Source: Actinomycetota bacterium (GTDB taxonomy: Bacteria; Actinomycetota; Actinomycetes; Actinomycetales; Kineosporiaceae). From it: a DNA stretch of 42,357 nucleotides. Shown here piece by piece: positions 25,271 to 32,589 of this stretch. Position numbers and translations under genes: made by a program. The notes beneath the pieces were generated by a model, which did no database searches, was not told the DNA's origin, and saw nothing but the letters and a program-made list of their open reading frames with translations. The stretch covers positions 1 through 42,357 of the forward strand of contig JAUPKQ010000017.1 of NCBI GenBank assembly GCA_030837345.1, given 5' to 3'. Every line of letters starts with the position of its first letter. The stretch's first letter is position 1.

Positions 25271-26497
25271 ATGAGGACGGTCGACGAGCATCTCGCCGAC
25301 TGCTTGTCGGTGGTCTCCCCCCTGCCCTCGGTCGAGCTCCGCCTGCTCGACGCGCTTCACCGCGTGCTGGCCGAGGACGTCGTCTCCTCCGTCGAGTTGC
25401 CCGGGTTCGGCAACTCGTCGATGGACGGGTACGCCGTCCGTCTCTCCGACGTCGCCTCCGCCGCCCCGGGCCACCCGGTCACCCTGCCCGTCGCCGGGGA
25501 CGTCACCGCCGGGCCCACGGAACGGACCTCGCTCTCCCCGGGCACCGTCACCCGGATCATGACGGGCGCGCCCGTCCCCACCGGGGCGGACGCCGTCGTC
25601 CCGGTCGAGTGGACCGACGGCGGGGCGACGACGGTCCGCATCACGCGGGCCCCGGCGGCGGGGCAGTTCGTCCGGCGTGCCGGTGAGGACGTGCGTACCG
25701 GTGCGACCGTGCTGGCGGCCGGCACCCGTCTCGCCCCCCGGCACGTCGCGTTGCTGGCGGCGGTGGGACGGGCGACCGTGCGCGTCCACCCCGCGCCGCG
25801 GGTCGTCGTCCTGTCGACAGGCGACGAGCTGGTCCCGCCGGGGGACGACCTGCCCTTCGGCGGTGTCCACGACGCCAACGGCTATGGGCTCGTCGCCGCG
25901 GCCCGGGACCTCGGCGCGGTCGCCCGCCACGGAGGCATCGTGCCGGACGACCCGCAGGCCCTCCTGCGCGCCCTGTGGTCCGTCCTCGGCGACGCCGACC
26001 TGGTCGTGACGAGCGGCGGGGTGAGCGCGGGCACCCGCGACACGGTCAAGGCTGTGCTGGCGGGGCTCGGTACGGTGCGGTTCGAGAAGGTCGCCGTGCA
26101 ACCCGGGATGCCCCAGGGCGTCGGGGTCCTCGGCCCGGCGCGGACCCCGGTCCTCACCCTGCCCGGTAACCCGGTGAGTTCGCTGGTGTCGTTCGAGATC
26201 TTCGTGCGGCCGGTGCTGCGTACCCTCGCCGGAGAGCCCGCCGTCGCGCCCCCGGCCGTGACGGCGGTCGCGGGGGCGTCCTGGTCGTCGCCGCCCGGGA
26301 AGCGGCAGTTCACCCGCGCGGTCCTCACCGAGCGGCCCGGGGACCTCCCCGTCGTCACCCCGGTCGGTGGGCAGGGTGCCCACCTCGTGGCCGCCCTCGC
26401 GGGGGCCACCTGCCTTGCCGTCGTCCCCGAGGAGGTCACCGACGTGCGACCCGGACACGAACTCGCCTGCCTCCTCCTCGATCGGGGCGACCGGTGA
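25271..26497 (+). CDS. glp: Gephyrin-like molybdotransferase Glp (MoeA family)
   Basis: A 408-residue MoeA-type protein. Landmarks are GNSSMDGYAVR, TRIMTGAPVPTGAD, the MPT-binding STGDEL, DANGYGL, TSGGVSAGTRD and QPGMPQGVG with LPGNPVSS, followed by the small C-terminal domain. It can insert molybdate into adenylated molybdopterin. The gene next to galU and upstream of sepX in actinobacteria encodes Glp, which in Corynebacterium binds FtsZ and the membrane protein GlpR, so a cell-division role is likely here, by synteny. The ATG at 25271 has only a weak ribosome-binding site, 78 nt after galU. Its stop overlaps moaC. Confidence 0.94.
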   Translation: MRTVDEHLADCLSVVSPLPSVELRLLDALHRVLAEDVVSSVELPGFGNSSMDGYAVRLSDVASAAPGHPVTLPVAGDVTAGPTERTSLSPGTVTRIMTGAPVPTGADAVVPVEWTDGGATTVRITRAPAAGQFVRRAGEDVRTGATVLAAGTRLAPRHVALLAAVGRATVRVHPAPRVVVLSTGDELVPPGDDLPFGGVHDANGYGLVAAARDLGAVARHGGIVPDDPQALLRALWSVLGDADLVVTSGGVSAGTRDTVKAVLAGLGTVRFEKVAVQPGMPQGVGVLGPARTPVLTLPGNPVSSLVSFEIFVRPVLRTLAGEPAVAPPAVTAVAGASWSSPPGKRQFTRAVLTERPGDLPVVTPVGGQGAHLVAALAGATCLAVVPEEVTDVRPGHELACLLLDRGDR

Positions 26498-27027
26498 ACG
26501 GCCGCGACGACGGACACATGCCCGAGGGACACATGCCCGAGGGACACGTGTCCGGGGGACGTGGTCTCACCCATGTCGACGCGCGGGGACAGGCCCGGAT
26601 GGTCGACGTCTCCGGCAAGGCGGTGACGGTGCGCGAGGCCTCCGCCGCGGGGCGCGTGCTCTGCTCACCCGAGGTCGTCCGGCTGTTGCGGGGCGAGGGG
26701 GTCCCGAAGGGCGACGCGCTCGCCGTGGCCCGGATCGCCGGGCTCCAGGCGGCCAAACGCACTCCCGACCTCGTGCCGCTCGCCCATCCGGTCGCTGTCC
26801 ACGGGGTGGCCGTCGAGCTCACCGTCACCGGCGAGGGCGTCGAGATCCGCGCGACGGTCCGGACGGCGGACCGTACGGGAGTCGAGATGGAGGCCTTGAC
26901 CTGTGTGACCGTCGCGGCGCTCACCCTTGTCGACATGGTCAAGGCCGTGGACCGGACGACGACGATCACCGACGTCCGCGTCACGGCCAAGACCGGCGGC
27001 AGATCCGGCGACCTGCGCCGTGAGTGA
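26494..27027 (+). CDS. moaC: Cyclic pyranopterin monophosphate synthase
   Basis: A 177-residue enzyme of the second part of step one in molybdopterin synthesis. Core segments LTHVD, ARMVDVSGK, KRTPDLVPLAHP and the catalytic region GVEMEALTCVT are intact. It starts with GTG at 26494 overlapping the glp stop (GTGA). The first 25 residues are an unusual addition built from a 15-bp unit repeated about three times (GHMPE repeats, 26513-26557) that places Met/His-rich sequence before the normal N-terminus. An internal start cannot be excluded, but no better one has a ribosome-binding site. It overlaps the next gene by 8 bp. Confidence 0.95.
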   Translation: MNGRDDGHMPEGHMPEGHVSGGRGLTHVDARGQARMVDVSGKAVTVREASAAGRVLCSPEVVRLLRGEGVPKGDALAVARIAGLQAAKRTPDLVPLAHPVAVHGVAVELTVTGEGVEIRATVRTADRTGVEMEALTCVTVAALTLVDMVKAVDRTTTITDVRVTAKTGGRSGDLRRE

Positions 27028-27517
27028 GATCCCGCCGGGCCGTGCCCTCGTCGTCACCGCCTCGGACCGGGCCGCGGCCGGGGTGTACGAGGACCGGGGC
27101 GGGCCGATCCTCGCGGACGGCCTGCGGCGGCTGGGTCTCGCGGTCGACGGACCGCTCGTCGTCGCCGACGGCGCCCCGGTCGGGGAGGCCCTCCGGGGAG
27201 CGATCACCGCCGGGTACGACGTCGTCCTGACGACGGGTGGCACCGGTCTCGCGCCCACCGACCGGACTCCTGAGGTGACGCGGGCCGTCCTCGACACGGA
27301 CGTCCCCGGGATCCCCGAGGCCATCCGCGCGCACGGGGTGGCGCGGGGTGTGCCGTCGGCGATGCTGTCGCGAGGGCTCGCGGGCCTGGCCGGCCGTACG
27401 CTGATCGTCAATCTTCCGGGGTCGTCGGGCGGTTGCCGCGACGGTCTCGCCGTCCTCGCGGCGGTGCTGCCCCACGCCGTCGAGCAGATCCGCGGCGGCG
27501 ACCATCCCCTCGCCTGA
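27020..27517 (+). CDS. MogA/MoaB-family molybdenum cofactor biosynthesis protein
   Basis: A 165-residue protein of the MogA/MoaB fold, which adenylates molybdopterin before molybdate insertion by MoeA/Glp. Diagnostic motifs are VVTASDRAAAGVYEDRGG, the TTGGTG loop (about residue 70) with DRTPE, SRGLAG and LPGSSGG near the C-terminus. GTG at 27020 lies inside the end of moaC (8-bp overlap), so the ORF extending to 26927 is not used. It ends the glp-moaC-mog operon; all three products belong to one pathway. Confidence 0.94.
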   Translation: MSEIPPGRALVVTASDRAAAGVYEDRGGPILADGLRRLGLAVDGPLVVADGAPVGEALRGAITAGYDVVLTTGGTGLAPTDRTPEVTRAVLDTDVPGIPEAIRAHGVARGVPSAMLSRGLAGLAGRTLIVNLPGSSGGCRDGLAVLAAVLPHAVEQIRGGDHPLA

Positions 27518-27574
27518 CGCCCTGCGGGATTCTCGGCGCCGGATGACGCCCGGAGTCCACGCCGGGGCTGGCAA

Positions 27575-27606
27575 GTATTGACCCAATACACTACTGGGGG
27601 TAATTG
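27575..27606 (+). promoter_or_regulatory. Candidate sigma-70-type promoter and operator in an AT-rich gap
   Basis: TTGACC (27578-27583) and TAATTG (27601-27606) are 17 nt apart. GTATTG-acc-CAATAC (27575-27589) is a perfect 6-bp inverted repeat covering the -35. A second pair, CACTACT (27589-27595) and AGTAGTG (27624-27630), flanks the -10. The stretch is clearly richer in A+T than its surroundings. Confidence 0.55.
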
Positions 27607-27657
27607 TCGAAATACGGTGCGCTAGTAGTGAAGGGTCCCGTATCGTCGGATTCCCAC

Positions 27658-27681
27658 CAGAGTCACATATTTGTGACTCTG
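27658..27681. repeat. Perfect 10-bp inverted repeat upstream of the PAS gene
   Basis: CAGAGTCACA-TATT-TGTGACTCTG, followed by the palindrome GAGTACTC (27681-27688). It lies between the candidate promoter and the start at 27710, so it may be an operator or an mRNA hairpin controlling the PAS protein. Confidence 0.65.
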
Positions 27682-27709
27682 AGTACTCGGTAGGACGGGG
27701 AGGCTGACG

Positions 27710-29068
27710 ATGGCGCTCACCGTGGCGGCAGCGCCGAACGGGCTCGAACGGATGGTCGCGCCCGACGAGTTGTTCTTCTCGACGACGGATCGGCGCGGAG
27801 TCATCCGCTCGGGGAACTCGGTCTTCGTGAGGATCTCCCAGTTCTCCGTGGACGAGCTGACCGGAGCGCCGCACAACGTCGTCCGGCATCCCGACATGCC
27901 GCGCGGCGCCTACCGGCTGATGTGGGACCGGTTGCTCGACGGACGGCCGGTGGGCGCCTACATCCAGAACCTGTCGAAAGACGGAAGCCACTACTGGGTG
28001 TTCGCCACAGTCACGCCGCTGAACGAGGGGTTCCTGTCGGTCCGCATGGCTCCGTGCGCCCGCCTCTTCGAGGAGATCCGGAACCTGTACGCGGCGGTAC
28101 GGACGGTCGAGAACGAGCGGGCCGAGAACGAACGGCTCGACCGCCACGCCGTCGCCGAGATCGGCGCCACGATGATCGACGACCACCTTCGCTCGCTGGG
28201 CTTCGCGACGTACGACGACTTCATCCTCGACGCGCTCCCGGCCGAGGTCGCCGCGAGGGCACGTCTGGCGACCACCTCGTACGCCCGGACCTGGGTCCGT
28301 GGACCCCTCGCCGAGATCATGGCCGGTGTCACGGCTCTCGACGACCTGCTGGCCACCCAGGTCGAGCGTCTGGAGGGGTACCGCATGCTGTGCGACGACC
28401 TCCTCGGCGCCGCGTTCCGGGTACTGGAGATGAGCAAACGCCTGGATCGAGCGGTCACCGCGACGAGGGTCGCCTCCGAGACGGTCGCCGAGTCGGCGCC
28501 GGTCCTGCTGAATGTCGCGGCCGTCATGGCCCAGCCGATGGGCGCCGCGGTCGGAGCCCTGGAGGAACTCGCCCCCCGGCTGCGTCGTCTGCGGACCGAC
28601 CTTACTGATCTCCGGTTCCGGGTCGCCCTCGTCAGCCTGCACAACGACATGGTCGCGGCGTTCGCGGCTGAGGTCGCGGACGGCGTCGCCCCGGCACGCT
28701 CCCTCCAGGAGGTCCCGAAGCTGTGTGACGTGCTCAACGACGGCGTCATCGACCTCGGGGCGACGGCCGCCCAGGTGAACCGGGATCTGCTCGCGGTCGC
28801 GGATCTCGTTCTCGCGGCCGGGGAGCTGTTCGACGACTTCCGCCGCTTTCTGGGGCAGTGGCGGCTCCTCGTGATGCGTCATCGGGCGGGGGATTCCATG
28901 ACGGCTCTGCTCCGGCCGATCGACGAAGAGATCTCTGTCGGGCACGCGGGCATCGAACTGCTCCGCACCCTCGGCCTGGAGTGCCGGGGCAACGCCGTCC
29001 CCGTCGAACCGGTCGTTCTGGAGACCCAGGTGACCCGTATCCGGATGGCCTCCGTCGCCGCCTGGTGA
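27710..29068 (+). CDS. Soluble Aer-like PAS-domain receptor
   Basis: A 452-residue cytosolic protein. The N-terminal PAS domain (about residues 15-115) has the signature of aerotaxis receptors: FFSTTDRRGVIRSGNSVF, GAPHNVVRHPDMPRGAY and YWVFATVTPL. These normally bind FAD or haem and report redox or oxygen. The rest is helical. A segment around residue 305-345 (SLHNDMVAAFAAEVADG, SLQEVPKLC) looks like a diverged chemoreceptor hairpin tip, which would dock with CheA/CheW. No membrane helix is present and no che genes lie in the window. ATG at 27710 has GGGGAGG about 7 nt upstream. It interrupts the conserved mog-to-acetyltransferase order, suggesting an insertion. Confidence 0.85.
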   Translation: MALTVAAAPNGLERMVAPDELFFSTTDRRGVIRSGNSVFVRISQFSVDELTGAPHNVVRHPDMPRGAYRLMWDRLLDGRPVGAYIQNLSKDGSHYWVFATVTPLNEGFLSVRMAPCARLFEEIRNLYAAVRTVENERAENERLDRHAVAEIGATMIDDHLRSLGFATYDDFILDALPAEVAARARLATTSYARTWVRGPLAEIMAGVTALDDLLATQVERLEGYRMLCDDLLGAAFRVLEMSKRLDRAVTATRVASETVAESAPVLLNVAAVMAQPMGAAVGALEELAPRLRRLRTDLTDLRFRVALVSLHNDMVAAFAAEVADGVAPARSLQEVPKLCDVLNDGVIDLGATAAQVNRDLLAVADLVLAAGELFDDFRRFLGQWRLLVMRHRAGDSMTALLRPIDEEISVGHAGIELLRTLGLECRGNAVPVEPVVLETQVTRIRMASVAAW

Positions 29069-29091
29069 CCTCCCCCGCGTCCTCGCGTCAT

Positions 29092-29106
29092 ACCCCCCGT
29101 CGGGGT
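29092..29106 (+). terminator. Weak hairpin after the PAS gene
   Basis: ACCCC-ccgtc-GGGGT, a short 5-bp stem about 24 nt after the stop at 29068; weak but suitably placed. Confidence 0.35.
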
Positions 29107-29130
29107 GGTCCGGGGTGACAGACTGCCGCC

Positions 29131-29247
29131 GTGCACGACGTCGGAGCAGTGGTCGAAGCAGCGGCGGTTCGCGGGCCGCGCGGGCGGACGCCGTCCGCCG
29201 GGTCGCCGTCCGCCGGGTCGCCGTCCGGATCGTGGGGAGCGGCGTGA
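29131..29247 (+). CDS. Possible 38-codon leader ORF coupled to the acetyltransferase
   Basis: A GTG at 29131 opens a 38-codon frame whose TGA (29245-29247) overlaps the acetyltransferase GTG as GTGA. CAGACT lies 6 nt before the GTG, close to the leaderless -10 pattern used elsewhere in the window. The second half is made of a 15-bp tandem repeat (GCCGTCCGCCGGGTC, 29190-29231), giving SPSAG units. The peptide has no recognisable domain. It could be a coupling or attenuation leader, or chance. Confidence 0.35.
   Translation: MHDVGAVVEAAAVRGPRGRTPSAGSPSAGSPSGSWGAA
29190..29231 (+). repeat. 15-bp tandem repeat, 2.8 copies
   Basis: GCCGTCCGCCGGGTC at 29190-29204 and 29205-29219, then a partial third copy to 29231, immediately upstream of the acetyltransferase ribosome-binding site. 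Confidence 0.8.
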
Positions 29248-29924
29248 GCGAGAACTGGGGATGGGGTACGAGGTACTGGCCGGTGACCCTGGTCGAGGGG
29301 CCGATCGTCCTGCGTCCGCTGCGCCGCCGGGATTCCAGGGCTTGGCGTGCGGCCCGCGCGGCGAACGCCGAATGGCTCGCCCCGTGGGAGGCCACGCACC
29401 CCGACACCTCGGCGCTCGCCCCGACCTACGGACAGATGATCCGGTCCTTCACCCGGGAGGCCAGAGCGGGCCGGATGCTGCCCTTCGCCCTCGACGTCGA
29501 CGGTGAGCTCGTGGGCCAGGTGACCGTCACGGGTATGACGTGGGGCTCGTTGCGCTCGGGGCAGATCGGCTACTGGATCGACCGGCGCGTCGCGGGCCGG
29601 GGGATCATGCCCACCGCGGTGGCGATGACGGTGGACCACGCCTTCCTGACGCTGGGGCTGCACCGCATGGAGGTGAACATCCGTCCCGAGAACCAGGCGA
29701 GCCTCCGCGTCGTCCACAAACTCGGATTCCGGCCGGAAGGACTACGTCGTGCGTACTTGCACATCGATGGTGCCTGGCGAGATCATGCGACCTTCGCCGT
29801 CACCGCGGATGAGATCCGGGGGGGCATGCTGCCCCGATGGCTACGTTTCGCTGCTGACCTTGACACAGAGCGATCCTCGGTCACGTTCGCGACGGGTCGG
29901 GACTCCTCCGCGACACACCGTTGA
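29244..29924 (+). CDS. RimJ/RimL-type GNAT acetyltransferase
   Basis: A 226-residue GNAT-fold N-acetyltransferase. Visible are GPIVLRPLRRRD (beta 1), the acceptor-site WLAPWEATHP, the acetyl-CoA binding region IGYWIDRRVAGRGIMPTAV and HRMEVNIRPENQASLRVVHKLGF. In this subfamily the acceptor is a protein N-terminus, classically ribosomal proteins S5 or L12. GTG at 29244 with GGGGAGC upstream is preferred over 29115. In M. tuberculosis the equivalent gene (rimJ) sits between moeA1 and a membrane-protein gene, exactly as here apart from the inserted genes. Confidence 0.93.
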   Translation: MSENWGWGTRYWPVTLVEGPIVLRPLRRRDSRAWRAARAANAEWLAPWEATHPDTSALAPTYGQMIRSFTREARAGRMLPFALDVDGELVGQVTVTGMTWGSLRSGQIGYWIDRRVAGRGIMPTAVAMTVDHAFLTLGLHRMEVNIRPENQASLRVVHKLGFRPEGLRRAYLHIDGAWRDHATFAVTADEIRGGMLPRWLRFAADLDTERSSVTFATGRDSSATHR

Positions 29925-29942
29925 TGATGCGTGTGGCGGCTC

Positions 29943-29967
29943 CACCGTGCGCCTACGGTGAGAAACC
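29943..29967 (+). promoter_or_regulatory. Palindrome and -10 element for sepX
   Basis: TACGGT (29954-29959) ends 8 nt before the GTG at 29968, giving a leaderless or near-leaderless start. CACCGT-N6-ACGGTG (29943-29960) overlaps that -10 and may be an operator. Confidence 0.45.
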
Positions 29968-30924
29968 GTGCAGCCCAGTTCCCTCGTCTTCGTGGCGATC
30001 CTCGTAGGGTGGGCTGCCTATCTTTTGCCGCAGTGGGTACGGCGTCGCGATACCGACACCGGGTTTCACGCCGATGACCATGATTCTGCCGGACTTCGGG
30101 TGTTGGACCGCCGCCCGCGGGTCGCGCCGGGACGATCCTCCGTTCCTCTTCTTCCAGATCATGGCACGGTTGATGATGGTCACGCTCCGTTGATAGAAAA
30201 CCGCAACCGAACGACGGAGAGTATTCCCCGCCGTCCTACCGGGGCGTCTCGTGCCACTGGTCCGGCTCAGTCCGGAAATGCCGCACGTGCTGCCGCGCGC
30301 CGACGGGCGAGGGTTCTCACCCTCCTCCTGGCGACCAATGCCCTCACCTGGGCTGTCTCTGGGTTTATGCCGTTTCTGCGGCCTGTATCCATATTTGTTC
30401 TGGTTCTTCTGGTTCTCGATCTGGTCGCCCTGGTGGTGAGCGGTCGCCGGCGAGCGGTGAAACGAGCCGCCGCCGAACGCGAACGGAACCGTCGCGAGAC
30501 GGAACGGCGCCGGGCCCTCGCGCGACGCCGTTCCGAGGCTGAGGCCTCGGCGTCGTCCGCCGTCCCCGTCGCGGACCACTCGGCGCCGCCGGCCGAGGAG
30601 CCCGCCCTCCTCCCGGAGGAACCGGTCGTGGAGCCTCCGGCCGAGCGGGTGGCCCGCGAACTGGCCGAGGGAGGGACTCCCTGGCTGCCGGTCCCGGTTC
30701 CGCCGCCGACCTACACCCTCAAGCCCGCGGCGCCCCGGCCGGAACCCGCGCCCCTCGCCCTGCCGCCCGCCTCCGAGACCCAGGCACCGTCGTCCGCCGG
30801 GGAGGAGCAGGCCCTGTCGGAGGGCGAGGGCCGCCCCGCCGCCTCGGGGGAGACCGACCGCACCTTCGCCGACGACCTCGACCTCGACGCCGTTCTCGCC
30901 CGTCGACGGGCCGTCAACGGCTGA
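29968..30924 (+). CDS. sepX: Divisome membrane protein SepX/GlpR
   Basis: A 318-residue actinobacterial membrane protein. A first helix (LVFVAILVGWAAYLLPQW, residues 5-22) is followed by a basic cytosolic segment, two further helices (about 113-155), a long charged stretch rich in Arg/Glu and a disordered Pro/Glu-rich C-terminus. The opening with WAAYLLPQWVRRR is the hallmark of SepX of Streptomyces and GlpR of Corynebacterium, the membrane receptor of Glp that links FtsZ to polar growth. Its place in the galU-glp-rimJ neighbourhood agrees. Codons up to about 30430 are noticeably less GC-rich than in neighbouring genes. GTG at 29968. Confidence 0.88.
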   Translation: MQPSSLVFVAILVGWAAYLLPQWVRRRDTDTGFHADDHDSAGLRVLDRRPRVAPGRSSVPLLPDHGTVDDGHAPLIENRNRTTESIPRRPTGASRATGPAQSGNAARAAARRRARVLTLLLATNALTWAVSGFMPFLRPVSIFVLVLLVLDLVALVVSGRRRAVKRAAAERERNRRETERRRALARRRSEAEASASSAVPVADHSAPPAEEPALLPEEPVVEPPAERVARELAEGGTPWLPVPVPPPTYTLKPAAPRPEPAPLALPPASETQAPSSAGEEQALSEGEGRPAASGETDRTFADDLDLDAVLARRRAVNG

Positions 30925-30982
30925 GACGAGCCGATCCGATTCGTAACGCGAGTCGTCACGATGCTAGGCTTTCGCAAGCCTT

Positions 30983-31056
30983 GGGGCTGTGGCGCAGTCC
31001 GGTAGCGCACCTCGTTCGCATCGAGGGGGCCAGGGGTTCAAATCCCCTCAGCTCCA
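30983..31056 (+). tRNA. tRNA-Ala (anticodon CGC)
   Basis: A full cloverleaf folds: acceptor GGGGCTG/CAGCTCC with the G3-U70 wobble that marks alanine tRNAs, D stem GCGC/GCGC, anticodon stem CCTCG/CGAGG with loop TTCGCAT (anticodon CGC, reading GCG), T stem AGGGG/CCCCT with loop TTCAAAT, and discriminator A. CCA is not encoded. A TAGGCT hexamer at 30965-30970 is a possible -10. Confidence 0.95.
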
Positions 31057-31481
31057 CTGGGGTATCGCTGGTGAGGGGCACGAGACCAGGTCTCGTGCCC
31101 CTCACTCGTCCCTCGGCGCCTGATCGAGTCGGAGGAAGCCGTCATCGTCCGGCCGGGTTCTGGAGGACCAGATGACGGAAAAACCGCGGGCGCACGCCTT
31201 CCAATCATCCTCTGTGAATACGCGGCGACGCTACGTCACAACTTCTGTGGTGTGCTGACTGTAACTCTTTGGGGCAAGGCTGTGGAAATGACGGAGAACC
31301 GGCGTTGACGGCCTTGGGGCAGTTATTCTCAGGGAGCGCGCGCAGAGTGACCGCCGAGAGCAGGGGGGCTGGCGGGTGTCGGGTGCGCGGTGGCCCCCTC
31401 GAGGTCCTTCGTACGTCGAGTACCTCGAGGCACGATATGTCCACCGTGGGCCTGTGTCATCACAAGACGGAGGAGTCGCAC
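31057..31481. other. Intergenic region between tRNA-Ala and the glycosyltransferase gene
   Basis: It holds the strong terminator at 31071-31105, a second imperfect stem (CCGTCATCGTCC ... GGAC-CA-GATGACGG, 31139-31178) followed by AAAAA, and the leader of the glycosyltransferase gene. A TTGACG at about 31304 is the only -35-like hexamer noticed; no well-spaced -10 goes with it. Alternative in-frame starts for the gene exist here (ATG at 31437). I see no other gene. Confidence 0.6.
31071..31105 (+). terminator. Terminator after tRNA-Ala
   Basis: Perfect 17-bp arms (GTGAGGGGCACGAGACC and its complement) flank a single A at 31088, 15 nt after the tRNA. No U-tract follows, as is common in high-GC actinomycetes. 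Confidence 0.88.
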
Positions 31482-32522
31482 TTGAACCAGGTTCCCGCCG
31501 CTGCACCGCGTCTCTCTGTCGTCATTGCGTGTCGTGACGCTCAGGACGTCCTCGGTATTCAGCTGGCTGCCCTGGCCAGGCAGGAGTGTCCTGTCCCGTG
31601 GGAGGTGCTGATCTGCGACAACGGGTCGACCGACGGCACCGTCGCGTTGGCGCAAAGCTGGGCAGACCGGTTGCCTCTGCGTATTGTCGACGCCTCCGGG
31701 ATCGCTGGCGCGGGCCCTGCCCGGAACGCCGGGGTCAAGGAGTCGCGAGGCGAATGGATCGGCTTCTGCGACGCGGATGACGAGGTCGGGGAAGGCTGGC
31801 TCCAGGCCTTGTGCGCCGCCCTCACCGATCATCAGTTCGTCGCCGGGTGCTTCGAGGGCACCCGGCTGAATTCCCCGCGCACTCTCCGGTCTCGGACCCT
31901 GGACCAGCAGGACGCACTCCAGTTCTCCTCACCCCAGGTCGGTCTGCCTCACGCCGGCGCCGGGAATCTTGGTATTCATCGCGCCGTGTTCGAGGCCGTT
32001 GAGGGATTTGATCCCAAAGTGCGTTACTTGCAGGACACCGACCTCTGCTGGCGTGTCCAGCTCGCCGGGCACCGGCTGGTCTTCGTTCCCGATCTGGTGG
32101 TCCACGTCCGGCTGCGCTCCACTCTGCGGGGCATGTACCGGCAGGGACGCAACTACGGGGCCTCGCAGGCGTCGCTCGAACGCCGCTACACCGGTGCGGC
32201 CGAGAAGCTCCGGGCGAGCATGCTGACGTCGGTGAGCTCCACCGACACCGTGGACGAGCCGGTTCCCGCTCCGGTGGGCGTTCCCGGGCGTCCGGAGGCC
32301 ACGACGCCGGTGAGTCATCTCCCCGCGACCGGGCCCGCGACCGGGCCCGCGACCCGGCCCGCGACCCGGCCCGTGAACGACACCCAGGGGCTCGGTCGCC
32401 TGAAGGCCGCGGGCCAGGGGGTGCGCAGCGCCATCCAGCTCGCGAAGTTCTTCGTCGAGAACAAGTCGAGCTCCGGCGCCCAGGCCTGGCAGATCGGCTG
32501 GCACATGGGTCACCGGTCCTGA
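31482..32522 (+). CDS. GT2-family glycosyltransferase
   Basis: A 346-residue soluble GT-A enzyme, probably adding a sugar to a growing surface glycan. The N-terminal nucleotide-binding part (LSVVIACRDAQ, ICDNGSTDGT), the metal-binding acidic motif CDADDE and the catalytic-region motif LQDTDLCWR are visible. From about residue 265 the tail is disordered and contains a 12-bp repeat four times (ATGP/ATRP units, 32329-32372), ending in a short conserved-looking helix. The TTG at 31482 is chosen for its GGAGGAG 6 nt upstream and because it begins just before the fold; an ATG at 31437 is possible. Convergent with the flippase gene; same locus as UDP-sugar and export genes. Confidence 0.88.
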   Translation: MNQVPAAAPRLSVVIACRDAQDVLGIQLAALARQECPVPWEVLICDNGSTDGTVALAQSWADRLPLRIVDASGIAGAGPARNAGVKESRGEWIGFCDADDEVGEGWLQALCAALTDHQFVAGCFEGTRLNSPRTLRSRTLDQQDALQFSSPQVGLPHAGAGNLGIHRAVFEAVEGFDPKVRYLQDTDLCWRVQLAGHRLVFVPDLVVHVRLRSTLRGMYRQGRNYGASQASLERRYTGAAEKLRASMLTSVSSTDTVDEPVPAPVGVPGRPEATTPVSHLPATGPATGPATRPATRPVNDTQGLGRLKAAGQGVRSAIQLAKFFVENKSSSGAQAWQIGWHMGHRS

Positions 32523-32528
32523 CGGGTC

Positions 32529-32552
32529 CACGCTCCCCGGACGGGGAGCGTG
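32529..32552. terminator. Hairpin between convergent genes
   Basis: CACGCTCCCC-ggac-GGGGAGCGTG, a perfect 10-bp stem, 7 nt after the glycosyltransferase stop and 38 nt from the convergent flippase stop. Confidence 0.8.
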
Positions 32553-32589
32553 ATCGGCCGGGGTCGTGATCGATCACCGCTGTGGCTGG

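Noticed and set aside
24206-26458. 750-codon minus-strand frame opposite galU and glp
   Set aside because: Spans two genuine genes on the other strand and has a low-complexity product.
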